Source: CAWBAT01 sp963810905 (GTDB lineage Bacteria; Acidobacteriota; Terriglobia; Versatilivoradales; Versatilivoraceae). Taken from it: a stretch of 64,000 nucleotides of DNA. Both the position numbers and the translations under genes were made by a program. Location: the NCBI GenBank assembly GCA_963810905.1, contig CAWEPG010000010.1:15001-79000 (forward strand), written 5' to 3'. Of the stretch, positions 18,483 to 28,327 are shown one piece after another. Under the pieces are notes generated by a model. It saw only the letters and a list, made by a program, of their open reading frames with translations. It had not been told where the DNA came from and did no database searches. Every line of letters begins with the position of its first letter. Position 1 is the first letter of the stretch.

Positions 18483-19370
18483 TTATCCCATTCCAATTTC
18501 TCGCAAATAAGCCCGAGTCCTCTTCGCGATCGGTAACGGCTTGTCGAAGGGAGCAGGAAACATATCTTGTTCCACGGTTGCCCACCCCTTGTAATTGATG
18601 TCACGAAGCACGTCGCGAAAGGCTAGAAAATCCACGGCCCCTTGCGAGGGCTCGCAGAACATGTCAATCGCAACGGCCTTCGCAAAGGGGATCTTCTCTG
18701 CCTCTACCTTTTTCTGAATCTTGCGATCAACACTCTTGAGATGCAAATAGCTGACCCGGTGGTGATACTGCCGCATCAATTGGACTGGGTCCCCACCCCG
18801 GTAGGCATGATGGCCGGTATCCAAACAGAGAAATACCAGCTCAGGGTCGGTCTTTTCGAGAAACCGAATAATTTGCTCAGTCGTCTCAACGTGTGTTTCC
18901 GCATGCGGATGAAAAACCAGCTGCAGCCCAAATCGCTCTTTGGCCAGGCGAGCTACACGATGGGTTGTGTCCACGAGACGCTCCCAGCCTGAGTCATCAA
19001 GCGTGGAAGGGGCGGTCGACTCGCCCGTGAATAGATTCGTATAGACATCATCAATCAGCACCAAATAGTGGGCGTCGAGATTGGACAACAGCTCACCCGC
19101 ACCCAGAACTTGTCTTTCCAATTCCGGCCAGGCCGAAGGATCTTCCAAACTGGCCATCGCAAATGTTCCGGTGACCTTGAGTTTGCGACGGTTCAATTCC
19201 TTCTTGAGTGTGGGGAGATCTGGAGGAAGGTATCCATACGGACCCAGTTCCGTCCATTCATATCCAGCCTCAACCACTTCATCCAGGTACCGATGCCAGG
19301 GGGTTTGACGTGGGTCACTAGGGAACCACACTCCCCACGAATCTGGAGCAATGCCGATTTTGACATCCAT
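18483..19370 (-). CDS. iolE: Inosose dehydratase-like sugar isomerase (IolE family)
   Basis: A 295-aa TIM-barrel protein of the xylose-isomerase-like/IolE family. In inositol breakdown IolE dehydrates 2-keto-myo-inositol to the diketone that IolD cleaves. Motifs are IGIAPDSWGVWFP at the N-terminus (typical of IolE), TELGPYGYLP, LVFHPHAETHVE, CLDTGHHAYRGGDP and the C-terminal VEQDMFP. The ATG at 19370 has AAGGAG 7 nt upstream; the longer ORF start at 19409 would overlap iolD and is not supported. It lies 35 nt after iolD. A role on another inositol-like substrate remains possible, as iolG is absent here. Confidence 0.83.
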   Translation of the reverse strand: MDVKIGIAPDSWGVWFPSDPRQTPWHRYLDEVVEAGYEWTELGPYGYLPPDLPTLKKELNRRKLKVTGTFAMASLEDPSAWPELERQVLGAGELLSNLDAHYLVLIDDVYTNLFTGESTAPSTLDDSGWERLVDTTHRVARLAKERFGLQLVFHPHAETHVETTEQIIRFLEKTDPELVFLCLDTGHHAYRGGDPVQLMRQYHHRVSYLHLKSVDRKIQKKVEAEKIPFAKAVAIDMFCEPSQGAVDFLAFRDVLRDINYKGWATVEQDMFPAPFDKPLPIAKRTRAYLREIGMG

Positions 19371-19405
19371 AATTTTTCTCCTTAAGATGACGCTCGGGCT
19401 GACAT

Positions 19406-21298
19406 TCAATAGTGAAACCGCTGAAGTTGCTGGCGGCCTTTTTCATACTCTGCACGCAGTTTCTGAGTGGCCGCATCTTGGGAGACTTCTGCGGCTGCGA
19501 CATCCCACCAAACTTCTGAGGGTGGAAGGAAGCGGTATTTTTCAGTCTCCACCACAATGACGCAGGATCGGGTCTCGGTACGGGCATCGCGAAGCGCCTG
19601 TTTGAGATCGGCTGGAGTCTTCACATGCCACGCGCGCGCGCCCATGCTCTCCGCATTCTTAGCGAAATCGATGCAGACGTAATCACCCTCCAAACGGTTA
19701 GTATGAGGGTCACGTGACCGGAACTCATTTCCGAAACTATGGCCGGCCCGCCCCATCTGCAATTGCCGGATGCACTGATAACCGTGGTTTTCCGACACAA
19801 CCACCGTAATCTTGAGCCTCTCCTGCATGGCCGTCACCAGTTCGGTCGGATTCATAAGGTAGGTCCCATCACCAATAAAAACATAGACCTCGCCGCTCTT
19901 CTGACTCATCCTGACCCCGAGAGCAGCCGGTATTTCATAGGCCATACAAGAAAAACCAAACTCTAAATGGCAATTTCGACCTCGAGTGGCGTCCCAAATT
20001 TTGAGTAGGTCACCCGGCGGGCTGCCGGCGGCTGCCACCACCGTGTCGCCCGATTGCGCCTCTTCATTCAAGACTTCAATGAGTTGGCCCTGACTCATCG
20101 CTTCACCAGAAACCTGTTGATAGACTTCATTGCGCAACCGCTTTTCCCACTCGGCTTTCAGCTTGCCATTCGTTTCCAAATGCTTAGGATTCGGCTTTAT
20201 CCCTGCTTCCTCTGCCGCTCTGGATAGAGAGCGAAGCCCTTCGCGAGCATCGGCTAGCACAGGCAGGGCTCCTTGCTTATAGGCGTCATGTCCCGAGACG
20301 TTGATATGGATGAATTTTACATTGGGGTTCTGAAAGGCCGACTGTGACCCGGTAGTAAAATCGGTTAGCCTCGTCCCCACGCAAATAATCAGATCGGCTT
20401 CGCTTACAATTTTCCCGGCAACCGGGTTGCCCGTCACCCCTTGCGCTCCGAAGAGCACCGGGGACGCGTTCTTGATGGCGCCTTTGCCCGCAAATGTCTC
20501 TACCACAGGAATACCGAGCTTTTCGGCGAATCGTTGCAAGTCATCCCAAGCCTCCGAGTAATGGACCCCGCCACCGGCGATAATCACCGGTGATCGAGAT
20601 TCTTTCAGAAGACCTACAGCCTCAAGAATCCGCTGGGGGGACGGCAACCGCCGCTCAATCCGCCACATTCGCTTCTCGAAGAAATGGCGGGGATAATCAT
20701 AGGCATGAGCTTGCACATCTTGCGGCAAGCACACGGTCACCGCCCCCGTCTCGGCAGGATCCGTGAGCACTCGCATAGCCTCAGGCAAAGCCGTCAGGAG
20801 CTGTTCAGGGCGGGAGATACGATCAAAAAAACGACTGACCGGGCGAAAACAATCGTTGACGCTGACATCCGATGAAATCGGGTGCTCCAATTGCTGCAAA
20901 ACGGGGCCTTGATGACGAGTGACATAGTAGTCTGAAGGCAAAAGCAGTACCGGCAGCCGGTTGATTGTAGCTGTTGCGGCCCCGGTAACCATGTTGGTGG
21001 AGCCCGGACCAATTGAGGAGCAACAGGCCAAAGTGGAGAGCCGGAGATTGGCTTTGGCGTAGCCTATTGCAGTGTGAACCATGGACTGTTCGTTGCAAGG
21101 CTGGTAGTAGGGCAAGTCCTGTCCATATTCGTAGAGGGCTTGGCCTACCCCGGCCACGTTTCCGTGGCCAAAAATCCCGAATAGAGCCGGAATCAGCCGT
21201 CGTGACTTGTCGTCCCGTTCGCTAAACTGTGATTGCAAATACTTCACGACTGCCTGTGCCACGGTAAGGCGAAGAGGTTCATTTTTCATTCGAGCCAT
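19406..21298 (-). CDS. iolD: 3D-(3,5/4)-trihydroxycyclohexane-1,2-dione hydrolase (IolD)
   Basis: A ThDP-dependent enzyme that opens the ring of trihydroxycyclohexane-dione to 5-deoxy-glucuronate in inositol catabolism. It is 630 aa with the three domains of the acetolactate-synthase fold. FGIFGHGNVAGVGQAL and PCNEQSM (catalytic Glu70) match IolD rather than acetolactate synthase. The ThDP/Mg motif starts at IGDGTYLMN and ends ENHGYQ (about residues 473-500). A ribosome site AAAGGA stands before the ATG. It is transcribed between the ALDH gene (139 nt upstream) and iolE. Confidence 0.9.
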   Translation of the reverse strand: MARMKNEPLRLTVAQAVVKYLQSQFSERDDKSRRLIPALFGIFGHGNVAGVGQALYEYGQDLPYYQPCNEQSMVHTAIGYAKANLRLSTLACCSSIGPGSTNMVTGAATATINRLPVLLLPSDYYVTRHQGPVLQQLEHPISSDVSVNDCFRPVSRFFDRISRPEQLLTALPEAMRVLTDPAETGAVTVCLPQDVQAHAYDYPRHFFEKRMWRIERRLPSPQRILEAVGLLKESRSPVIIAGGGVHYSEAWDDLQRFAEKLGIPVVETFAGKGAIKNASPVLFGAQGVTGNPVAGKIVSEADLIICVGTRLTDFTTGSQSAFQNPNVKFIHINVSGHDAYKQGALPVLADAREGLRSLSRAAEEAGIKPNPKHLETNGKLKAEWEKRLRNEVYQQVSGEAMSQGQLIEVLNEEAQSGDTVVAAAGSPPGDLLKIWDATRGRNCHLEFGFSCMAYEIPAALGVRMSQKSGEVYVFIGDGTYLMNPTELVTAMQERLKITVVVSENHGYQCIRQLQMGRAGHSFGNEFRSRDPHTNRLEGDYVCIDFAKNAESMGARAWHVKTPADLKQALRDARTETRSCVIVVETEKYRFLPPSEVWWDVAAAEVSQDAATQKLRAEYEKGRQQLQRFHY

Positions 21299-21437
21299 GT
21301 TTTATATCCTTTCTTGTCTTTCTAGTTCATGCCCGCATCCGCTGCCCGCAATTTTCTGCGGATACCAATCCTATTTTCAAAGGATCCTTTCATGCTTTGT
21401 AATCTAAGACGTATAAAAAAGGGAAGGCCAAGGATTC

Positions 21438-22859
21438 CTAGTCATCCAGCCCATGAAAAACCACGGTCTTCAATTCGGTCATTTCTTCTATGGCGTAACG
21501 GCAACCTTCTTTCCCGATGCCACTTTGCTTGAACCCTCCGTAGGGCATGAGGTCTGCCCGCCACAGAGGAGTCCAGTTGATCATCACATTTCCGGTATGA
21601 ACAGATCGAGCAAATTTCAGGGCATTCTGGATATCACGGGTAAAGATCCCTGCTGAAAGTCCATAGCGACTGGAATTGGCAAGAGAAATCGCCTCGTCGA
21701 TATTTTCCACGGGAGTGACTCCAACGGCTGGGCCAAAGAGCTCATCAGAAAAGATCCGCATCCGGGGCTTCACATCCGCAACCACTGTCGGGGCAAACAG
21801 GGCTCCTTGTCGATCGCCACCCGTGATCAACCGGGCTCCATCCTCAACGGCTTCATCAATCCAATCGCCGACGCGGTTTGCTTCCCGCGCGGAAATCATG
21901 GAACTCAGTCGGGTATCTTCAGCCATGGGATCACCCACCTTGATTCGATTAACGGCTCCTTTCAGCGCCTCCAGGAAATCCGCATAGATCTTTCGGTGGG
22001 CCAGGACCCTTTGGGTGGAAATACACACCTGTCCCGCATTAACGAAACCGCCCACAGCGGTGGCTTCGGCTACTTTTGCCAGATCCGCGTCAGGGAGTAT
22101 CACAAGAGCTGAATTCGAACCGAGTTCCAAAGAGACTTTCTTAATTCCGGCAACGCGGGTGATCGCTTCTCCGACGACAGTACTCCCTGTAAAGGTAATT
22201 TTGCGCACCCGGGAGTCTGCACATAATGCCGCTCCCATTTTTTCTCCAGAACCAGTAATGCACTGCAGGGCATTGGCGGGCAAACCGGCTTCGTTCAGAA
22301 GTTTGGAAAATTTTAGAGCCGTGAGTGGAGTCTGGCGGGCGGGCTTTAAGATTACAACGTTCCCGGAGGCGAGCGCTGGACCCACCTTGTGAGCGACCAG
22401 CAACAGAGGATAATTGAACGGGGTGATTGCAACGATCACTCCACAAGGGACGCGCAGAGCAAACCCCATCTTCCCTTTGACTCCTTGCTGAGCGTCAAGC
22501 GGCAACGTTTCGCCCCGGAGCTGAGCTCCTTCAAAGGCACACAAGCGCAACAGATCCGGGATCCGACTGGCCTCACCTCTGGATTCGCTCAACGGCTTCC
22601 CTTCTTCGAGACTGATGGTGCGGGCCAAATCTTCCACGTTTGCAGCCACTAAGTCGGCTCCGCGCATCAAAATTTGCTGCCTCTCATAGGCCGTCAAAAG
22701 AGCCATAGCGCTACTGGCTTTTTCAGCAGCACTTAATGCCTGTTCGATCTGGTTCCCGGTCGCTTCGGGGACGGTATCAATCACCTCGCCGGAATAAGGC
22801 GAAACCACATCAACCATGGTGGGAGAATCTGTCCACTGACTATTCACATACATCTTCAT
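21438..22859 (-). CDS. NAD(P)-dependent aldehyde dehydrogenase (copy 1)
   Basis: A 473-aa ALDH-superfamily enzyme of the lactaldehyde/glyceraldehyde-3-phosphate dehydrogenase-like branch. The catalytic Cys is in NAGQVCISTQR (about residue 277) and the general-base Glu in LELGSN (about 244); other motifs are PFNYPLLL and KPARQTPLTA. ATG 22859 lies 10 nt after AAGGAG; the TTG at 22868 is too close to that site. It is the first gene of the leftward ALDH-iolD-iolE set, so it may oxidise an aldehyde formed there. A close paralogue occurs at 31324-32740. The substrate is not deducible. Confidence 0.88.
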   Translation of the reverse strand: MKMYVNSQWTDSPTMVDVVSPYSGEVIDTVPEATGNQIEQALSAAEKASSAMALLTAYERQQILMRGADLVAANVEDLARTISLEEGKPLSESRGEASRIPDLLRLCAFEGAQLRGETLPLDAQQGVKGKMGFALRVPCGVIVAITPFNYPLLLVAHKVGPALASGNVVILKPARQTPLTALKFSKLLNEAGLPANALQCITGSGEKMGAALCADSRVRKITFTGSTVVGEAITRVAGIKKVSLELGSNSALVILPDADLAKVAEATAVGGFVNAGQVCISTQRVLAHRKIYADFLEALKGAVNRIKVGDPMAEDTRLSSMISAREANRVGDWIDEAVEDGARLITGGDRQGALFAPTVVADVKPRMRIFSDELFGPAVGVTPVENIDEAISLANSSRYGLSAGIFTRDIQNALKFARSVHTGNVMINWTPLWRADLMPYGGFKQSGIGKEGCRYAIEEMTELKTVVFHGLDD

Positions 22860-22918
22860 GGAGGTCAAACTCCTTACTTTCGAAAGGCAGTCCGTATCGG
22901 GCGGTTTATCTAACGAGG

Positions 22919-22934
22919 TCGAATTGTAATTCGA
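22919..22934. promoter_or_regulatory. Palindrome, possible operator of the ALDH-iolD-iolE set
   Basis: TCGAATT-GT-AATTCGA is a perfect inverted repeat with 7-bp arms, about 60 bp upstream of the ALDH start in the 433-bp divergent gap to mmsA. No clear -35/-10 was picked out. An operator role is inferred from symmetry and position only; the rest of the gap holds no credible gene. Confidence 0.35.
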
Positions 22935-23220
22935 AAAATGACAATCGTATTTCCTTTTAGACCGCGATAGTCTGGCATGACAACCCGCCTATTGTCCAGC
23001 CTCGGTGGAATTTGAATGATAGCCAGCATGCCGACCTGACAGAGCTCCCCCAAGAATGGGGCACGCCCACAATCTTCCCGGGGAGTGGCTTTATCAAAAG
23101 GCAGTCTGGACTTGATTGATCGCCAGATTACAAAAGTTGCCGACTCTATAAGCTGTTCCCCGGATAATGGGTCTGGTGTAGACTGTATTCTGCCGGCGGT
23201 GATCCCCAATTAGCTCAAGT

Positions 23221-23233
23221 GAATTTCAAATTG
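23221..23233. promoter_or_regulatory. Second palindrome, upstream of mmsA
   Basis: AATTT-C-AAATT (23222-23232) with outer G/G, about 60 bp before the mmsA ATG. Its GAATT...AATT core resembles the palindrome at 22919-22934, which occupies the same position before the opposite gene. A shared repressor is possible but unproven. Confidence 0.25.
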
Positions 23234-23292
23234 AAGTCTCATCAAGACACCTCCAAATTCGCCGGTAAATTTAACTAAACTAGGAACCTATC

Positions 23293-24747
23293 ATGAAGCA
23301 ACCTGAGATTTTGAGGAACTACATCGGTGGGACTTGGACAGCATCGAAATCTTCGGAATATTTGGATGTCTGCAATCCGGCAACAACAGAAATTCTCTCT
23401 CGGGTTCCACTCTCACTCTCTGTAGATGTTGATGCCGCTGTCCGTTCGGCCTTGGAGGCATTTAAAAGCTGGCGGCGAACACCTGCGGTTGAGAGGGTTC
23501 AGTATCTTTTTAAATTGAGGGGATTGGTCGAGGAACATTCCAAAGCAATCGCTCAGACCATAACCCAGGAATGCGGGAAGACTCTACTTGAAGCCCATGG
23601 CGAACTGAGGCGGGGCATAGAGAACATCGAAGTGGCGACAGGGATCCCGTCGCTCATGATGGGGTGTAATCTGGAGGATGTCAGTCGCGGTATTGATGAA
23701 TTCATGATTCGTCAGCCACTGGGAGTCGTTGCAGCGATACCGCCGTTTAATTTTCCTGCCATGATCCCTTTGTGGTTTCTCCCATACGCCATTGCTTGCG
23801 GCAATACGATTGTGCTCAAACCGTCGGAGAAGGTTCCGATGACGATGAGTCTGATCTTCCATTTAATTGATCAGATTGGTTTACCACGGGGTGTGGCCAA
23901 TTTGGTGCATGGAAGCAAAGAGGTCACCGAATGTCTCATCGATCACCCGGATGTTCGGGCTATCTCCTTTGTCGGATCGTCCCCTGTTGCCAAGGCGGTC
24001 TACGCTCGTGCCGCGGCCAGAGGGAAACGAGTCCAATGCCAAGGGGGAGCCAAGAATACGGCGATTGTGCTTCCCGATGCAGACATGGAGATGACCACCA
24101 AAGTATTGGCTGAATCCGCATTTGGCTGCGCCGGGCAACGTTGTCTAGCCACCTCTGTCGCTCTCACGGTAGGAGAAGCCCGGAAGACTTTCACAAAGCA
24201 AATTGTCGATACGGCCGCGGCATTGAAAGTCGGTTATGGCCTTGAATCCGGAGTGGAGATGGGTCCAGTAATCACGGCGTTGAGCAAGAATCGGGTTCAA
24301 AAATTAATTGCGGAAAGCAGTTCTGAAAATGGTGAGATTCTGTTGGACGGGCGAGAACCTAACATTCCTGGTTACAAACAAGGGAATTTTATTCGGCCTA
24401 CGATTGTGAATCAGGTCAATCTTTCCGGAGGGCTTGCGCAAAATGAAATTTTCGGCCCAGTCCTTGCATTGTCCCATGCGGACTCGATTGAGGAAGCCAT
24501 TCGACAAGCGAACGCCTCCGCCTTTGGCAACATGGCCTGTATCTTCACGCGCGATGGCCGCGCCGCTCGCAAATTTCGGAATGAAGTTGAAGCCGGAAAT
24601 GTTGGGATAAATGTAGGAGTTGCCGCGCCAATGGCCTTTTTCCCGTTTTCCGGTTGGAAGGACAGCTTTTTTGGCGACCTCCACGCGCAAGGCCGAGATG
24701 CGATTGATTTCTACACAGATAAAAAGATCGTGATTGAACGCTGGTAA
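23293..24747 (+). CDS. mmsA: Methylmalonate-/malonate-semialdehyde dehydrogenase (CoA-acylating), MmsA/IolA
   Basis: A 484-aa CoA-dependent member of the ALDH superfamily. It converts methylmalonate or malonate semialdehyde to propionyl- or acetyl-CoA, the last step of inositol and valine breakdown. The active Cys lies in GCAGQRCLATS (about residue 284). The usual ALDH general-base Glu is absent: the segment reads QGGAKNTAIVLPDA, as in true MmsA, which uses CoA rather than water. NYIGGTW near the start and PFNFPAMIP are also typical. It is divergent from ALDH-iolD-iolE, which supports the IolA role. AGGA lies before the ATG. An SDR gene follows 23 nt downstream. Confidence 0.93.
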   Translation: MKQPEILRNYIGGTWTASKSSEYLDVCNPATTEILSRVPLSLSVDVDAAVRSALEAFKSWRRTPAVERVQYLFKLRGLVEEHSKAIAQTITQECGKTLLEAHGELRRGIENIEVATGIPSLMMGCNLEDVSRGIDEFMIRQPLGVVAAIPPFNFPAMIPLWFLPYAIACGNTIVLKPSEKVPMTMSLIFHLIDQIGLPRGVANLVHGSKEVTECLIDHPDVRAISFVGSSPVAKAVYARAAARGKRVQCQGGAKNTAIVLPDADMEMTTKVLAESAFGCAGQRCLATSVALTVGEARKTFTKQIVDTAAALKVGYGLESGVEMGPVITALSKNRVQKLIAESSSENGEILLDGREPNIPGYKQGNFIRPTIVNQVNLSGGLAQNEIFGPVLALSHADSIEEAIRQANASAFGNMACIFTRDGRAARKFRNEVEAGNVGINVGVAAPMAFFPFSGWKDSFFGDLHAQGRDAIDFYTDKKIVIERW

Positions 24748-24770
24748 GGTTCAGCCGTTGTCATCTATCC

Positions 24771-25730
24771 ATGACCATGGACACCCTTCCAATCAGGAAA
24801 GCTGTAATTTTTGGCGCCACCGGTGCAACCGGAAAACCGATTGCCGAAGAACTGTTAAAGCGCGGGATCAAAACCCGAGTCGTGTCCCGGAGTTTGCAAA
24901 ATCTCAAGAGGGCTTTTGAAACCACCGATGTCGAACCCGTCGCAGCGAACCTACTCGATTCGGAAGCAGCCAAACAAGCGGCTGATTCCTGTGACATTAT
25001 CTTCCACTGTGTGGGCGTTCCACTGGAAACTTACTCCCACCATATTACGATCTCAAAAAATACGATTGCTGCCATGCAGACGACAGGTGCAAAATCGATA
25101 TTGGTCAGTAGTTTCTGGTCTTACGGTCCATCCCGGTCCAGCCCGGTCAACGAGACATACCGCCCGCCTCTGGTTGCTCGGAAGGAAAGAATTCGACGCG
25201 AACAAGAGGATCTTTTTCAGCAAGCAGGTTCAGCTGTGACGCTTTTCCCTGACTTTTACGGACCCGGAGCTGAACTTGGATTTGTTAACGCAGCTTTTCG
25301 CGCCATTGTTAAAGGGAAAACAGCTGATTGGATGGGGGAACTGGACGAGCCACGGGAATTAGTCTACGTGCCTGACGTTGGTTTTCCGGTGGTTGAGCTT
25401 GCCCTTAGCAAAGCGGCCTACGGCCAGCGATGGAATGTGGTGGGGCCTGGGGCCATTACACCTCGGCAGATTCTCCAGATAGCCGCTACCTTCTGCGCCA
25501 CTACACTTAGGGTTCGCACTGCCAACAAGCACATTCTGGCTATTTTGGGGCTCTTCAATTCTCAAGTCCGAGCCATGAAGGAGCTGTTTCCGCTCTACTC
25601 AAGCCCACCAATTCTTGACTCTCATAAACTCAAACAGCTCATTGGAGATTATCCTGTGACTTCTTATGTTGATGGAGTTCAAGAAACGATCCGCTGGATA
25701 AGAAACAGTCCGCTGCCAAATCCAACTTGA
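24771..25730 (+). CDS. NAD-dependent epimerase/dehydratase (extended SDR family)
   Basis: A 319-aa SDR protein with the Rossmann motif FGATGATGKP near residue 14 and a conserved SSFWSYGPS around residue 118, where the Ser of the catalytic triad would lie. The usual YxxxK reads differently (RPPLVARKE), so it may be an atypical SDR or a nitrosative/isoprenoid-reductase-like relative. FPDFYGPG and RELVYVPDVG match NAD-dependent epimerases. It probably forms an operon with mmsA. Substrate unknown. Confidence 0.78.
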   Translation: MTMDTLPIRKAVIFGATGATGKPIAEELLKRGIKTRVVSRSLQNLKRAFETTDVEPVAANLLDSEAAKQAADSCDIIFHCVGVPLETYSHHITISKNTIAAMQTTGAKSILVSSFWSYGPSRSSPVNETYRPPLVARKERIRREQEDLFQQAGSAVTLFPDFYGPGAELGFVNAAFRAIVKGKTADWMGELDEPRELVYVPDVGFPVVELALSKAAYGQRWNVVGPGAITPRQILQIAATFCATTLRVRTANKHILAILGLFNSQVRAMKELFPLYSSPPILDSHKLKQLIGDYPVTSYVDGVQETIRWIRNSPLPNPT

Positions 25731-26098
25731 AATCAAGACAATCGTTCACTCCCATAAGTGATGAGAACCTGGAGGGCGGAGTTCTACGGTGCTGCAGAAT
25801 AACGCGGCCTCGTCGAACTCGGCCCACCAGACCAGATAAGGAGCTCTCAGCTGCCTTCGCCTCAGCGGAGGAGAGGGGTTGGGAGTGAGGGGAAACTTCT
25901 AGATGAGAAATATTTGTCGTTGATTACTGTTCATTTCTCATTTTCCATTGAGAAGCTTGAATGTAAAGATGACAAACGGGAATTAACCAATGGCAAATGG
26001 GATTGCTGCGAAGAGGACATTCACCCGCCCCCCATTGAAAGGAGGAATCAGTTCATGGAGGGTGGAGCTCTGCAACGCCGTGTCCTACCCGATCTGCG
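25731..26098. other. Intergenic gap without convincing gene
   Basis: A 368-bp gap between the convergent SDR and selB genes. ATGAGAAAT (25903-25911) and ATTTCTCAT (25933-25941) form a 9-bp stem followed by TTTT, possibly a weak terminator for the mmsA-SDR transcript. A short degenerate direct repeat, GGAGGG(C/T)GGAG(T/C)TCT, occurs at 25771 and 26057. The small ORF at 25914-26102 has no coding character. Confidence 0.4.
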
Positions 26099-28003
26099 TT
26101 AGAGCAAAAACCGGACATCCCCTGCCCGACGTGTAATTCTCTCCCGATCCAGATATTCGAGCAGCGGGATGGCATATTTGCGTGACACGTCGATCAGTTC
26201 TTTGAACTTTCCAACGTCCATCCGGTCGGACGTCTTCTTGTAATTGGCTAAGATTTCTTTCAGTTGATGGATCGCATCGGCGTGAAAAACAAGACCTTCT
26301 GAAATCTTGACCAGTTTCTTTTCCCTGGAGAGCATCGCTACCAGATTCCTGGCTTGATCTCTGGGAACCGGCAAGCCAGAGAGTACCTCGTCCAGCTGGG
26401 GGACTTTCCAGCCCGCTTCTCGAAAAACGCGTTCTATCGTGTCTTTGCTGCTCCCTTCCATCTGGTTAAGTCTAACCTGATGACCGTAAAGACGAACCTT
26501 CTCTTGCTCCACTTGAATCTTCTTGGCCTTCAACAGTGATTCGATGACTAGTCCAGCGGCATCGCGATGGCTCCGTTTGAAAATCTGGGAGAAGAGTTGC
26601 TCTTTTGAAATCCCCAATGACAAGGGTTCGCGCTCATGATGCCGTCTCAGGGTCTGACAGACTTCCTCCGCCAGTTGCTCAAATGCGTTGACGTCCATGG
26701 CCTCGATGGGATCGGTGGAGAGTAAGACCAAACACCTTTCTCGGACCAGCCGGTTGAGGACATTCTTAACTTGAATTTTCTGGGTTAAGGTTTGAGAAAG
26801 AAGCTCTGCCTCGCCCAATCCAAGAGTTCTATTCCGCCGGGCAAGAGGCATGACGATTTCATCCAAGCGTCGCATTGCAATCGACTTGAGAAATTCCTGG
26901 GCAACATCCGTGAATCTCTTAGCACGTGGAGGGTAAATATCCAGCACAGTCCCCCCCCCGAGCGTGGAGAGTGGAGAGACTCTGCGAAAAATAAAGCGGT
27001 CTCGGAGGATCCAAAGAGCTTCTTCATCCAAAGCGACCCGGGCAAACCCACTCTCTCCCTGCTTAATTTCCTTGGATGAGAGAGGAATAATCATACCGAT
27101 GATCTCGGATGTCCCATGATGCAAACGGACTCTCGTCTTGTTCCGGATTGGGACGGGGGAGGATTTTAGGACCTGGATCTGAGCATCAAACACCTTTACA
27201 GGAGTAAATCGTCCGGGTTCAGCTAGTTCCATGCCCCGCCTTAGCTGATGGACTTCGACTCCATGTAGATTCAGCGCCGTTCTCTGACCTGCCACTGCCT
27301 GTTTCGTCGGAGAATCGTGAACTTGAATCCCTCGAATGCGGCCTTTAACCCTGAGAGGATAGACTTCGATTTCCTGGTCTTTCTGAAGATTTCCGCTTAC
27401 GAGTGTCCCGGTTATTACAGTTCCATAGCCACGAAGACTGAAAACCCGATCAATGGGTAAGCGGGGCGAATCCAATAGGGGTTTTGGCGGGAGCTGATGG
27501 CAAATCGTGTAAAGGCACTCCTTCAATTCACTGATGCCTGCTCCAGATCGTGAGCTGACACAGATGATGGGAGCAGATTCCAGAAACGACCCTTTGAGAA
27601 AGGCTTGAACCTCAATTTTCACTAATTCTAACAGTTCTGGTTCAACCAGATCGATCTTGGAAATAGCCACGATACCAGCTGAGACGTTCAGAAGTTCGCA
27701 GATCTCGAGGTGCTCCCGAGTTTGGGGCATAACAGATTCATCGGCTGCCACTACCAGGATGACCGCATCGATCCCTCCGACACCGGCCAGCATGTTCTTA
27801 ATAAATCGTTCGTGGCCGGGAACATCGACAAAGCCGATCTGCAAGTCCTCATGAAGCAAGAGATTGGCAAACCCTAAATCAATCGTAATGCCTCTTTCTT
27901 TCTCCTCTTTCAGACGGTCAGGATGAATCCCAGTCATCGCCTCGATCAAGGCACTTTTCCCATGATCGATGTGACCTGCCGTTCCAATGATGGCGTTTTT
28001 CAT
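26099..28003 (-). CDS. selB: Selenocysteine-specific elongation factor SelB
   Basis: A GTPase that delivers Sec-tRNA to UGA codons carrying a SECIS hairpin. It is 634 aa, full length. The G domain shows GHIDHGKSAL (G1), DVPGHERFIKNM (G3) and SKIDL (G4); IHPDRLKEEKERGITIDLGF is the SelB-type switch I. EF-Tu-like domains II and III follow, then C-terminal winged-helix repeats (about residues 370-634) that bind the SECIS RNA. It is alone here, with no selA, selC or selD nearby. Its presence implies selenoproteins elsewhere in the genome; no in-frame UGA reading was found in this window. Confidence 0.95.
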   Translation of the reverse strand: MKNAIIGTAGHIDHGKSALIEAMTGIHPDRLKEEKERGITIDLGFANLLLHEDLQIGFVDVPGHERFIKNMLAGVGGIDAVILVVAADESVMPQTREHLEICELLNVSAGIVAISKIDLVEPELLELVKIEVQAFLKGSFLESAPIICVSSRSGAGISELKECLYTICHQLPPKPLLDSPRLPIDRVFSLRGYGTVITGTLVSGNLQKDQEIEVYPLRVKGRIRGIQVHDSPTKQAVAGQRTALNLHGVEVHQLRRGMELAEPGRFTPVKVFDAQIQVLKSSPVPIRNKTRVRLHHGTSEIIGMIIPLSSKEIKQGESGFARVALDEEALWILRDRFIFRRVSPLSTLGGGTVLDIYPPRAKRFTDVAQEFLKSIAMRRLDEIVMPLARRNRTLGLGEAELLSQTLTQKIQVKNVLNRLVRERCLVLLSTDPIEAMDVNAFEQLAEEVCQTLRRHHEREPLSLGISKEQLFSQIFKRSHRDAAGLVIESLLKAKKIQVEQEKVRLYGHQVRLNQMEGSSKDTIERVFREAGWKVPQLDEVLSGLPVPRDQARNLVAMLSREKKLVKISEGLVFHADAIHQLKEILANYKKTSDRMDVGKFKELIDVSRKYAIPLLEYLDRERITRRAGDVRFLL

Positions 28004-28327
28004 ATGTATTTCAGACTGTGGAACCCAAAAGGGCTCCGTTGGGTCTATGCATTGCTAATTTTGAATATGGTGAAGTTAAGGTCAGGTTACTGGCCCGGTC
28101 TACAACTCAGTAGGCTTGGGGCTTTGAACAATCGCCAAGGACACGCGGCACCCATATTCATATTTAAGATACGTCACCGTAATCACGAATAGCAGTAAAT
28201 AGTTTCCGATTCCTCCCATTTCTTGTATTTCATCTAATTAATTTCAAAAATTCGTATAAATAGCGTATTACGCACTCCAATTGGGTTCTCAGACTTGATC
28301 TCAAAAATGGGGGTGAACCTTTCGCTT

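Noticed and set aside
22910..23209. 99-aa minus-strand ORF in the mmsA divergent gap
   Set aside because: No family resemblance, and it covers the probable regulatory region.
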